A DNA stretch of 64,000 bases. It comes from Breoghania sp. (GTDB lineage: Bacteria > Pseudomonadota > Alphaproteobacteria > Rhizobiales > Stappiaceae). How positions within the stretch are numbered: position 1 is the first letter of the stretch; the number at the start of each line of letters is the position of its first letter. The position numbers and the translations under genes are program-made. Below the pieces are notes generated by a model. It was not told the origin of the DNA and did not search any database. It was given only the letters and a program-made list of their open reading frames with translations. The DNA lies in assembly GCF_963674635.1 (NCBI RefSeq), contig NZ_OY771475.1:3671501-3735500 (forward strand), given 5' to 3'. Of this stretch, positions 12,223-22,657 are shown piece after piece.

Positions 12223-13431
12223 TCAGGCTGCTCCGCGCTCGGCAATCACCGCTTCGCCCTTGCGTTCGCGCACCAGATTGATGAAGCGCGTGAAGAGGTA
12301 GTGGCTGTCGCGGGGGCCGGGCGAGGCTTCCGGGTGATACTGCACCGAGAAGACCGGCTTGCCGGTGACGCGAAGGCCGCAGTTGGAGCTGTCGAAGAGC
12401 GAGACATGGGTCTCCTCCACCCCCTCCGGCAGGCTGTCGGCGTCAACCGCAAAACCATGGTTCATGGAGGTGATCTCGACCTTGTTGGTCGTGCGGTCCA
12501 TCACTGGGTGGTTGGCGCCGTGGTGGCCCTGATGCATCTTGCGCGTCTTTCCGCCCAGTGCGAGGCCCAGGAGCTGGTGCCCGAGGCAGATGCCGAAAAC
12601 CGGCAGGCCGGCATCGATGATGGCGCGAATCGTTGGGACGGCATATGTGCCGGTCGCAGCCGGGTCGCCGGGCCCATTCGACAGGAAGACCCCGTCCGGT
12701 TCCAGTGACAAAACGTCCTGTGCGGTTGCGGTGGCCGGAAGCACGCTCACCCGGCAGCCCTGGTCGGCGAGCAGGCGCAGGATGTTGCGCTTGATGCCGT
12801 AGTCGATGACCACGACATGGTATTTCGGCGCTTCCTGACGGCCGTAACCCTCATTCCACTTCCACGACGTTTCATCCCACTCGAAGCTCTGGCCGCAGGT
12901 CACCGTCTTGGCGAGATCCATGCCTTCCAGGCCGGGCCACGCCGCCGCTTCCGCCTTCAGCGCCTCGATGTCGAACTTGCCGTCCGGGGCGTGGGCGATG
13001 ACCGCGTTGGGCATGCCGGTTTCGCGGATGCGGGCGGTCAGAGCACGGGTGTCGATGCCAGTTATGGCGATGATTCCGCGGGCTTTCAGCCATTCGTCGA
13101 AGGCGCGCGCGGCGCGGTAGTTCGACGGGGCGGTGACGTCGGCGCGAAGGATCGCGCCGCGAACGCCGGAGGCGGAGGCCAGGTTCACTGTTTCCACATC
13201 TTCATCGTTGGCGCCGATGTTGCCGATATGGGGGAAGGTGAAGGTGATGATCTGACCGGCATAGGACGGATCGGTCAGGATCTCCTGATAGCCGGTGATG
13301 GCGGTATTGAAGCAGACCTCGCCCGGCGCAGAGCCAATCGCACCGAGACCGTATCCTTCGATCACGGTTCCGTCGGCAAGGACAAGGTTGGCCGTAGGCG
13401 GCGTCGCGGACCAGGCGTCGGCGTTCGTCAT
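12223..13431 (-). CDS. carA: Carbamoyl-phosphate synthase small (glutaminase) subunit
   Basis: Hydrolyses glutamine and passes ammonia to CarB. The 402-aa protein has the CarA-specific N-terminal domain (LVLADGTVIEGYGLG, FNTAITGYQEILTDPSYAGQ) and a C-terminal class I amidotransferase domain with the nucleophile Cys in GICLGHQ and the His/Glu pair in VQYHPEASPGP. I use the ATG at 13431 (MTNADAW), which gives the usual family N-terminus; in-frame ATGs at 13461 and 13464 would add about 11 residues. It is followed by a strong terminator, so it forms a single-gene unit, separate from carB. Confidence 0.97.
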   Translation of the reverse strand: MTNADAWSATPPTANLVLADGTVIEGYGLGAIGSAPGEVCFNTAITGYQEILTDPSYAGQIITFTFPHIGNIGANDEDVETVNLASASGVRGAILRADVTAPSNYRAARAFDEWLKARGIIAITGIDTRALTARIRETGMPNAVIAHAPDGKFDIEALKAEAAAWPGLEGMDLAKTVTCGQSFEWDETSWKWNEGYGRQEAPKYHVVVIDYGIKRNILRLLADQGCRVSVLPATATAQDVLSLEPDGVFLSNGPGDPAATGTYAVPTIRAIIDAGLPVFGICLGHQLLGLALGGKTRKMHQGHHGANHPVMDRTTNKVEITSMNHGFAVDADSLPEGVEETHVSLFDSSNCGLRVTGKPVFSVQYHPEASPGPRDSHYLFTRFINLVRERKGEAVIAERGAA

Positions 13432-13809
13432 GGGTTGCAATCCGGATCGGGTTGGTGACATCATGCACGCATTCGGGACTGATATGGCCGATGACCGATC
13501 GGATGATCAATCGTTGGAAGCCGACAGGCGACAGGCACTTGATCAGCGTTATGCGTCACCAATTGCATGATGCGATTTGATCGGCATAGGCTGGGGCAGA
13601 ACCCGGCGCGAAGACGGCTGGAACCATGGTCGGCTCAAACCAGAACTCGGTGCGCGCTCAGGCGCGAACACTAGGGCAAGCAGGACTGTGGGTCAACTCG
13701 CGACGGCGCGAAAATTCTCCATATATATCAATTCACTAAGATCGGATAGCGAGTCAATGATGCGAATCTGGCCGGAACGGCTCCCTGTTTGCGGAGCTTG
13801 GCGCTGACC

Positions 13810-14259
13810 ATGCGCACCCGTTTGAACGCTGCTCTGGCGGAAGCGGTGGAGAATCAGGACAAGCGTCGCGCGGCGACATTGCGCCTGATGCTGGCCGCGA
13901 TCAACGATCGCGCGGATTCGATCCGGACTCAGGGACGTGATGGCCTGAGCACGGAAGAGATCCTGGAAATCCTGCACAAGATGGTGCAGCAACGCGAGAT
14001 TTCCGCGGCCGAGTACGAGAATTCGGGCCAGATCGACCTGGCCCAGCAGGAGCGCGACGAAGCCAGCATCATCCTGGAGTTCCTGCCCAAGCAGCTGGAT
14101 GAGGCGGACACCGAGGCCGCCTGTCAGGCGGTGGTGGACGAACTGGGATGCAAGGGCTTGCGCGACATGGGCCGCACCATGGCGGTTCTCAGAGAGCGTT
14201 ATGAGGGGCAGATGGATTTCACCCGCGCCAGCTGCGTCGTGAAGTCCCTGTTGCACTAG
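13810..14259 (+). CDS. GatB/YqeY domain-containing protein
   Basis: A 149-aa all-helical YqeY protein (residues 1-149 span the whole domain: MRTRLNAALAEAV ... LKSLLH region). The family resembles the tail of the GatB amidotransferase subunit that contacts tRNA, but the stand-alone protein's role is not established. Start ATG at 13810 is chosen over an upstream TTG/ATG-like start because MRTRLNAAL is the conserved beginning. The 380-bp gap to divergent carA contains the promoters of both genes; an AT-rich stretch CATATATATCAATTC (13719-13733) is a likely promoter region. In many Rhizobiales this gene precedes dnaG, as here. Confidence 0.9.
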   Translation: MRTRLNAALAEAVENQDKRRAATLRLMLAAINDRADSIRTQGRDGLSTEEILEILHKMVQQREISAAEYENSGQIDLAQQERDEASIILEFLPKQLDEADTEAACQAVVDELGCKGLRDMGRTMAVLRERYEGQMDFTRASCVVKSLLH

Positions 14260-14476
14260 AGATCGCTGCGCAAGGACGACCGCCCCGGCAAAGTCGAACC
14301 TATCTGAAGCCTGTCTGCCGGGAGCGTTGGCGCGTCCGGTAGCGAGCTCTGTTGCGGTGTGTTGTCCCCGTTATCCCACGTCTGACGTAAGGTGTGCCGG
14401 GGTGGTTGCCAGCTAGTTCTGTCGGTCGGCCGCTTCCGGCGTTACACTGTCGCTTTCTGTCCTCAAGAAGAACCCC

Positions 14477-16423
14477 ATGCGATTTCCGCCTTCGCTCCTT
14501 GATGATATCCGCACGCGGCTGCCCCTTTCGGAGGTGGTCGGCCGACGCGTGACCTGGGACAGGCGCAAGACGCAGCCTTCGCGCGGCGATTTCTGGGCCT
14601 GCTGCCCGTTTCATCAGGAAAAGACGCCGAGCTTCCATGTCGATGACCGCCGCGGTCACTACAAGTGTTTCGGCTGCGGGGCGGCGGGGGACCATTTCAA
14701 GTTCCTGACCGAGACCGAGGGGCTGAGCTTTCCCGAAGCGGTTGAACTTCTGGCCCGCGACGCCGGTGTGGATTTGCCGAAGCCGGATCCGCGTGAAGAG
14801 GTTCGCCAGCAGCGCCGGGCCGGACTGGCCGATGTCTGCGAGATGGCGGCGCGCTTTTTCGAGCGCGAGCTTTACGGACCCTCAGGTCAGGCCGCACGCG
14901 CCTATCTTGAACGGCGCAAGCTCTCCAATGAGACCTTGCGCGAATTTCGCTTCGGCCTCGCGCCCAATGGTCGCGACGCCCTGAAACGCCATCTGGCCGA
15001 GCAGGGGGTCGATGAGGCGATCATGGTGGAGGCGGGGCTCCTGATCCGGCCCGACAATGGTCGCCCGACCTATGACCGCTTCCGCAACCGCGTGATCATC
15101 CCCATTCAGAACGATCGTGGCCAGGTGGTCGCCTTTGGCGGGCGCACGCTCGATCCGGACGGTCAGCCGAAATACCTGAACTCGCCGGAGACACCGCTCT
15201 TTCACAAGGGCACGATGCTGTTCAACCTGCATCGTGCCCGCCAGCCGGCATTCGAGGCGGGCCAGGCGATCGTCACCGAAGGCTATCTTGACGCCATCGC
15301 CGTGTGGCAGGCCGGGATCCGCCATGTTGTGGCCTCTCTGGGAACCGCGTTTACCGAGGACCAGATCGCGCGTATGTGGCGGCTTGCACCGGAGCCCGTC
15401 ATCTGTTTCGACGGCGATCAAGCGGGCATCAGCGCCGCCAATCGCGCGGTCGACCGGATCCTGCCCGCGCTGAAGAGCGGCTATTCCTTCCAGTTCGCCT
15501 TTCTGCCCGATGGCAAGGATCCGGACGATCTGATCCAGTCGGGCGGGCGCGAGGGGTTTCTGACAGAGACGGCCAAGGCGCTGCCGCTTTCCGAAGTCCT
15601 GTGGCAGCGCGAGGCGGCGGGGCGCGATATTGCGACGCCGGAACGCAAGGCCGCGCTGGAAAAGAGCCTCTATGACCTGATCGCCACGATCCGGGACGAG
15701 CGGGTCAGGAAGCGGTATCAACTTGAGATGCGGCTGAAGCTCTCGAACCTCTTCTGGGAGGCGAGCCGAGGCACGCGCGAGGGCAAGGGCCGCGACGGAA
15801 AATCCCGCGATGTGTCGGCGGCCGCGCAGCGGGTGGAAAAGCCCAACAGCCCGCATTTTTCTACCGAGCGTACGGTGTGCGGCCTGTGCACGCGCTATCT
15901 CGATCTCTTCGAACGCCATCTGGAGCGGATCGCCCGGTTGCGCTTCAACGACGACCTGCATGAAGGGTTCAAGGCGGAGCTTTGCCGCTTGGCGATGGAT
16001 CTGGAAGATGAGGCGGTCACCTCGTTTTTCGACACGCTTGATCCGCGTTTCTACGAGATCTTGAACGAAGTGTTGGCGGACCGGGAAAAGGCGCCGCAGG
16101 AAACGGGGTTCCATCCCAACTGGACGCGGTTGAGCGGGCGGCTTCAGGTTCTCAATTTCAATCCCTCCCACGATTTCATCGAGCGCTGCTTTGAGCATTT
16201 TCTTGATGAACTGGAACTGGGCCAGCTTGAACGCGAGATGGATCTGGAGCTGAAGGGGGCGGCGGATGACATTGATGAACAGAGCTGGCAGCGCATTCAG
16301 GCGCTGAAACAGGAAGTGATCCGCAGGCGCGAGGAACTTGGTCGGCGGGATCACGAACTGGCGGAGGAAGCGCGGGCCATCCGCGCCGCCCACAAGGCGG
16401 AAGGGATGCGTCGGGCCGGCTAG
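14477..16423 (+). CDS. dnaG: DNA primase DnaG
   Basis: Synthesizes RNA primers at the replication fork. The 648-aa protein has an N-terminal CHC2 zinc finger (CPFHQEKTPSFHVDD ... YKCFGCGAAGD, about residues 38-65), the RNA polymerase core, a TOPRIM domain (IVTEGYLDAIAV about 270, CFDGDQAG about 312) and a C-terminal helicase-binding region. The dnaG-rpoD order that follows is widespread in bacteria. Start ATG at 14477 (MRFPPSLLDDIR) matches the family. Confidence 0.97.
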   Translation: MRFPPSLLDDIRTRLPLSEVVGRRVTWDRRKTQPSRGDFWACCPFHQEKTPSFHVDDRRGHYKCFGCGAAGDHFKFLTETEGLSFPEAVELLARDAGVDLPKPDPREEVRQQRRAGLADVCEMAARFFERELYGPSGQAARAYLERRKLSNETLREFRFGLAPNGRDALKRHLAEQGVDEAIMVEAGLLIRPDNGRPTYDRFRNRVIIPIQNDRGQVVAFGGRTLDPDGQPKYLNSPETPLFHKGTMLFNLHRARQPAFEAGQAIVTEGYLDAIAVWQAGIRHVVASLGTAFTEDQIARMWRLAPEPVICFDGDQAGISAANRAVDRILPALKSGYSFQFAFLPDGKDPDDLIQSGGREGFLTETAKALPLSEVLWQREAAGRDIATPERKAALEKSLYDLIATIRDERVRKRYQLEMRLKLSNLFWEASRGTREGKGRDGKSRDVSAAAQRVEKPNSPHFSTERTVCGLCTRYLDLFERHLERIARLRFNDDLHEGFKAELCRLAMDLEDEAVTSFFDTLDPRFYEILNEVLADREKAPQETGFHPNWTRLSGRLQVLNFNPSHDFIERCFEHFLDELELGQLEREMDLELKGAADDIDEQSWQRIQALKQEVIRRREELGRRDHELAEEARAIRAAHKAEGMRRAG

Positions 16424-16960
16424 TCTTTCCCGGCCAGGACGCTTTTCCGGCCTGGCCAGCAGGCTCGGGGACGCGTGGCGGGGCTGGAGGGCGGCAAATG
16501 ATTCGCTGTGGAGGTCCCTGATTACCGGATTCAGGACCTTTTACGCCCGAAAGGTCCATCTTTTCTGCTTGACCGGGGCGAATCACCCTTGCGAATCGCG
16601 GCGTCCAAGTTAAATAACCTTCAGGGACAGCATGGGCGCCATGACAAAGGTTGGCGAAAACACAGGATCTGTCCGAAATCCGTGACGAATTTTCCGGCGC
16701 CGGCAAAGCAGCCAGCTTCGGTGTTGGCGTGTGCTCGCCATCTTTATTGGGTGACGTCGGCAAATGCACACGAATGATCACCGGTGGTTACGGTTAAGCG
16801 GGGCTTAAGACACCCGGCGTATCAGACATATGGGATTGAACGGGCGGTTTAAGGGTGAGCGCGCGACAGGGCACGTTGTTCTGCGCGCTTGTGTGACGTG
16901 CAGGCAGACACACATATGAGGCTCCCCGAGGCGGTTGGCCCGGCGGTTGTGGAGTAGGAC
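16424..16960 (+). promoter_or_regulatory. dnaG-rpoD intergenic region, presumed rpoD promoter region
   Basis: About 540 bp without a supported gene. It includes AT-rich stretches (around 16607-16620 and 16740-16770) and ends in a good ribosome site GGAGTAGG five bases before the rpoD ATG. A separate promoter for rpoD is likely, given the distance from dnaG, but I could not choose one site. Short open frames here (for example 16508-16777) look random. Confidence 0.4.
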
Positions 16961-19000
<2,040 letters not shown>

Positions 19001-19026
19001 GGTCAATCGGTCGCGTATCTATTCGG

Positions 19027-19056
19027 AAAGCCGGAGCATTTGCTCCGGCTTTTTTC
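19027..19056 (+). terminator. Rho-independent terminator of rpoD
   Basis: Stem AAAGCCGGAGCA / TGCTCCGGCTTT with a very short loop, followed by a T run; begins 26 bp after the rpoD stop. Confidence 0.9.
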
Positions 19057-19265
19057 GTTGCGGTTCAGAAAAAGCGACCGCGTCGAAGTCTTGCAGGGGC
19101 GGTGCTTCGAACGGCCGCTGCCTGTTGGGCGAACGTGGGATTGTATCAAATCAGGATGCTGCGTATTGACGACCTTCAGTGAGACGCGCTCAGGAACCTA
19201 ATGCATAAGCACGCAAGCGGTGCCGGGCCGGGAACACATATGAAGCCGAAAATGGGGTAATTCCG

Positions 19266-19718
19266 ATGCGGTCTGCGATAGTTGCAATCCTGATTTGTGC
19301 GGGCCTTGGAGCATGTGCCGGCAATGGTGTGGGCGTTAGTGGGCGCCTCACGTCGCCGCAGCGGGACCAGTACCCCGAGATCGTCGCGGCATTTGTCAAT
19401 CAATGCGTGAAAGCCGGCGGGGAGGGCGACACCTCGACCGGTGGCGGAACGTATAGGATCAGCAAATCCGATGCCTCCTGTGCAATGACCGTCAACACCT
19501 ATTATGACGACGACACGGAGATTGCCGCCCTCCTGTCAGCGGAGCTCAAGCGCGCTGATCCGAGGTTCGAGCGGCTTCCCAACGGACTGATGGGGGCTGC
19601 TTGGACGATCGGCAAGGTTACGAAGTGGTCGGCAAAGAACGGTACGCCGCTTGTTGCGTTGGGACGCAGTTCTGCCAGGGATCCGCTCCTCATCCGGCGG
19701 TTTGGGCCGAGCCTTTAG
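19266..19718 (+). CDS. Putative lipoprotein of unknown function
   Basis: A 150-aa protein with a short lipoprotein signal: a hydrophobic stretch (IVAILICAGLG) ending in the lipobox LGAC, so Cys17 would be lipidated. The mature part has two Cys (CVKAGGEG and CAMTVN) and no family I recognise. It precedes two DUF1499-like genes on the same strand, 58 bp away, and may share their transcript. Confidence 0.7.
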   Translation: MRSAIVAILICAGLGACAGNGVGVSGRLTSPQRDQYPEIVAAFVNQCVKAGGEGDTSTGGGTYRISKSDASCAMTVNTYYDDDTEIAALLSAELKRADPRFERLPNGLMGAAWTIGKVTKWSAKNGTPLVALGRSSARDPLLIRRFGPSL

Positions 19719-19776
19719 GGGCTGGAGACCGGTATAGGATCTTGCGCCCCGCGGGGTCCCGGGCGATGGTATCTCC

Positions 19777-20301
19777 ATGAAAACAGCCCTCATCGCAATC
19801 GTCGTCATCGCTCTTGCCTGTGTTGCGGGCTTTTTCGCCTTTGGTCGGGAAAGAACGTGGCAGGCTCTCTACGGGCCTGCCGATCTCGGGCCGGTTCCCG
19901 ATTTCGCGGATCTCAAGCGCCCGGGAACGCCAAATTCCTTTCTTGTGTGCCTGCCGGAAAGCTGCCTGCGCGAGGAGCCGGATCTCGTCTCGCCGGTCTT
20001 TGCCGCGGAGCCGCACGCGCTCAGAGCGGCGCTCGATGCCATCGTCATGGGATCTGGGCGGGTTGAGCGTGTGGCCAGGGATGAGGACGGGTTGGGGGAT
20101 CGCTATATCGAGCGCACACCCATCATGCGGTTTCCCGACACCATCATCATCCGCTATGTCCCGGTCGATGTGGGGCGCACCGCGCTGATCATCTATTCGC
20201 GCTCCCAGGTCGGCAGCAGCGATTTCGGAGCGAACGGGAAGCGCGTGCGCAACTGGCTGCGGCTTCTGGAACAGGTCGTCTCGCCCGTAGCCGCCGCCTG
20301 A
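19777..20301 (+). CDS. DUF1499-like membrane-anchored protein (first of a tandem pair)
   Basis: A 174-aa protein: one N-terminal transmembrane helix (residues 3-21), then a periplasmic domain with the DUF1499-type pattern CLPESC, SPVFA, LGDRYIERTPIMRFPDTIIIRYVPVD and GRTALIIYSRSQVGSSDFGANGKRV (broken here into motifs). The protein directly downstream has the same length and the same pattern, so the two arose by duplication. Function of DUF1499 is unknown. Confidence 0.75.
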   Translation: MKTALIAIVVIALACVAGFFAFGRERTWQALYGPADLGPVPDFADLKRPGTPNSFLVCLPESCLREEPDLVSPVFAAEPHALRAALDAIVMGSGRVERVARDEDGLGDRYIERTPIMRFPDTIIIRYVPVDVGRTALIIYSRSQVGSSDFGANGKRVRNWLRLLEQVVSPVAAA

Positions 20302-20439
20302 CCGGCGCCCTGCGGCAATGTTGCGCCCCCTGTTTCGCCCGACGTGACACTCTTGCGGCTTGTTCGGTGCACCTGAGAGGCCCATTTAAAACGGGTGAGA
20401 ACACCGCCGCTTCGTGGAATGCGACGGGGGTGAGGCGAC

Positions 20440-20964
20440 ATGAATGCGCTTTTGATCTTTGCAGGCTTGTTAACGATCGCTCTGGCTCTGGTGGCCTGGG
20501 CAGGTGACGGGCGTGAGCGGTTCTGGGATGCGCTTTTCGGGCCGCCTGATGATCGGCCGGTGAATTTCGCGGAGTTGAGTCCTCCGCCCTCATCGGATTT
20601 CTTCATCGCCGCTCCCACGGAAGAATGCGCGAAGGTTCAGCCCAACATTCCAGGCCCCGTATTCGCCGCGCCTCCGGGATTGTTGCGCCAGGAAGTGATG
20701 CGGATCGTGCGTCGCGAACCCATGACGGAACGGGTGGCGATGGATCCCGACTGGCTGGGCGACCGTTTCATCCAGCGCGTAGGGTGGCTTCGGGTGCCGC
20801 ATTTCATCCAGGTTCGCTACATTCCCCTCGATACCGGTCACACGGCGCTGGCCGTCTATGCGTGCTGTCTGATTCCGGAAAACAGCCGGGGCTATAACGA
20901 GGCACGTGTTCGCCGCCTGATCGGCGAGTTGGAAGAGGTCTTTGCAACGCCCTCCTCTGCCTGA
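20440..20964 (+). CDS. DUF1499-like membrane-anchored protein (second of a tandem pair)
   Basis: A 174-aa paralogue of the preceding protein: N-terminal transmembrane helix (residues 3-20), GRERFWDALFGPPDD matching GRERTWQALYGPADL in the first copy, then PGPVFAAPP, LGDRFIQRVGWLRVP and VRYIPLDTGHTALAVY. It has lost the SxxGxxDFGxNxxR stretch of the first copy (PENSRGYNEARVRR instead). A ribosome site GAGGCG lies just before the ATG. Function unknown. Confidence 0.75.
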   Translation: MNALLIFAGLLTIALALVAWAGDGRERFWDALFGPPDDRPVNFAELSPPPSSDFFIAAPTEECAKVQPNIPGPVFAAPPGLLRQEVMRIVRREPMTERVAMDPDWLGDRFIQRVGWLRVPHFIQVRYIPLDTGHTALAVYACCLIPENSRGYNEARVRRLIGELEEVFATPSSA

Positions 20965-21192
20965 AGCGATTTCTCCGGTTCTGCCGGATAGGCCCGACGG
21001 AAAAGCGGTTTCATGCGTTCATGCGCACTCGACGTCGCGTTCAAAACACGTTCATATGCATAATATGAAAGCGCCGCGCCATGATTGGCGGGGTGCCTGC
21101 CGGGTCGTGTCTTTCAGATAATAATGGAGCGGCCGTTGCGCAGGGGGGCGTGCCCCGAAACGATGGAACCGGGTCTGCTGTGGGGAGAGGTT

Positions 21193-21603
21193 ATGGCGGT
21201 CGAGTTGGTGCTCAATCCGGAAACCGTGCGGATGATCGTGCAAAAGGCGCGCGCGGCGAGCAGTTCGCTTGAGGACACTTATGAAGGTGGCCATGAGGGG
21301 GACGTGGAGTTCGACAGCGACAAGCTTTCCGAAGCTTATCGCCACGAAGGGCTGGTGGAGGAGGAGCGCGACGATCTCACCGCCGATGAACTGGTGGCGC
21401 TGCTGGATGATCTGAATGTGGACGAGGCCGCGGAACTCGTCGCGATCGCCTGGATCGGACGCGGCGACTATGACGCCTCCGACCTCGATACGGCGCGCGA
21501 GGAGGCGCGCTCGCGGGCGCATGGGCCGACCGCGCGCTATCTCGCGCGCATGTCGCTACTTGCCGACTATCTGGAAGCGGGGCTCGACAGCCTCGATCTC
21601 TAG
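21193..21603 (+). CDS. DUF3775 family protein
   Basis: A 136-aa acidic cytoplasmic protein. It has the DUF3775 features: an N-terminal VMAVELVLNPETVRMIV-like strand/helix, an acidic middle, a region LVALLDDLNVDEAAELVAIAWIGRG, and a C-terminal ARYLARMSLLADYLEAGL helix. Start ATG at 21193 has a strong ribosome site (GGGGAGAGG, 3 bases before the ATG); longer frames back to 21085 lack one. Role unknown. Confidence 0.75.
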   Translation: MAVELVLNPETVRMIVQKARAASSSLEDTYEGGHEGDVEFDSDKLSEAYRHEGLVEEERDDLTADELVALLDDLNVDEAAELVAIAWIGRGDYDASDLDTAREEARSRAHGPTARYLARMSLLADYLEAGLDSLDL

Positions 21604-21711
21604 GCTTGGCTGACAGGTCGATCCGGACAACTGCCGCAAATGAGCGTGATAGCGACAGTGGTCCCGTGAAGTGAGCTTGCCTTGCGGTGTTCCATGGGCT
21701 ACCGGGGCGGC

Positions 21712-22620
21712 ATGAGCCGTCTTACCGCAAATCTCCTTCTCCTGCTCACCGCCTTCATGTGGGGCTCGGCCTTCGTGGCCCAGTCCACGGCGATGTCGAG
21801 CGTTGGGCCGCTGGTTTTCACCGGCCTTCGTTTTCTGATCGCCGCCGCCTGCCTTGCGCCTTTCGCATGGCGCGAAGCGCGACACCATCGCGGTGCGCCC
21901 GTGTCGCGCGCGCATATGGGGATGTTCTTCGGCGTGGGCGTCGTGTTCTTCCTCGGAATTGCCTTGCAGCAATCGGCGCTCGTCGTCACCACGGTGACGA
22001 ATGCCGGGTTTCTGACCGGTCTCTACGTCGTTATGGTTCCGTTCTTTGGCGCGGCTCTTTTCCGCGACATGCCGCATCCGGCCGTCTGGCCCGCGTCGCT
22101 GGCGTCTCTGGCCGGGGTTTACCTGCTCGGTGGCGGACATCTGGACGGGCTGAACTGGGGCGATGGACTGTTGATCATCTGCGCCGTCTTCTGGGCCCTG
22201 CATGTGGTGCTGGTGGGGCGCGTGGGCATGTCCAGCGGTCGCCCGCTTGCGCTCGCCTTTGCGCAGTTCTCGGTGGTGGGCGTCCTTGCCCTGCTGCCGG
22301 GGTTGGTGTTCGAAGGGGTCAGTCTGGCCGGGATCAAGGACATCTGGCTGGAGCTTGTTTACACCTCGATTCTGTCGGGCGGTTTCGCCTTCACGCTGCA
22401 GATCATCGCGCAGCGCTGGACCAAGGCGGCGGATGCCGCGATCATCCTATCGGCGGAGGCGTTGTTTGCGGCGCTGTGCGGGGCGCTCATCCTGGGCGAG
22501 CGACTGGATGCGATGGGGCTTGTCGGCTGTGGGCTGATCTTTGCGTCCATCGTGGTGGTGCAGCTTGCCCCCCTCATCACGCGGCGCGACCGCTATGCGT
22601 CACCGCCGCCCGGACTGTGA
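21712..22620 (+). CDS. DMT superfamily (EamA) transporter
   Basis: A 302-aa inner-membrane protein with ten predicted hydrophobic segments arranged as two EamA repeats. The first repeat starts LLLLLTAFMWGSAFVAQ; the second is GLLIICAVFWALHVVLVG. The C-terminal ...AEALFAALCGALILGERL is the repeat-2 signature. Substrate cannot be predicted. An in-frame ATG at 21694 would add six residues. Confidence 0.9.
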   Translation: MSRLTANLLLLLTAFMWGSAFVAQSTAMSSVGPLVFTGLRFLIAAACLAPFAWREARHHRGAPVSRAHMGMFFGVGVVFFLGIALQQSALVVTTVTNAGFLTGLYVVMVPFFGAALFRDMPHPAVWPASLASLAGVYLLGGGHLDGLNWGDGLLIICAVFWALHVVLVGRVGMSSGRPLALAFAQFSVVGVLALLPGLVFEGVSLAGIKDIWLELVYTSILSGGFAFTLQIIAQRWTKAADAAIILSAEALFAALCGALILGERLDAMGLVGCGLIFASIVVVQLAPLITRRDRYASPPPGL

Positions 22621-22657
22621 TCTTGTCGATCCGGGCGGGGCGAAGCTCTCAAGCCGT

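Noticed and set aside
12058..12708. A 216-codon frame opposite the 3' end of carA
   Set aside because: It overlaps the carA terminator and coding region in antisense; no domain features.
19857..20066. Several short open frames overlapping the DUF1499 genes
   Set aside because: They are in other frames of a well supported coding region and have no independent evidence.
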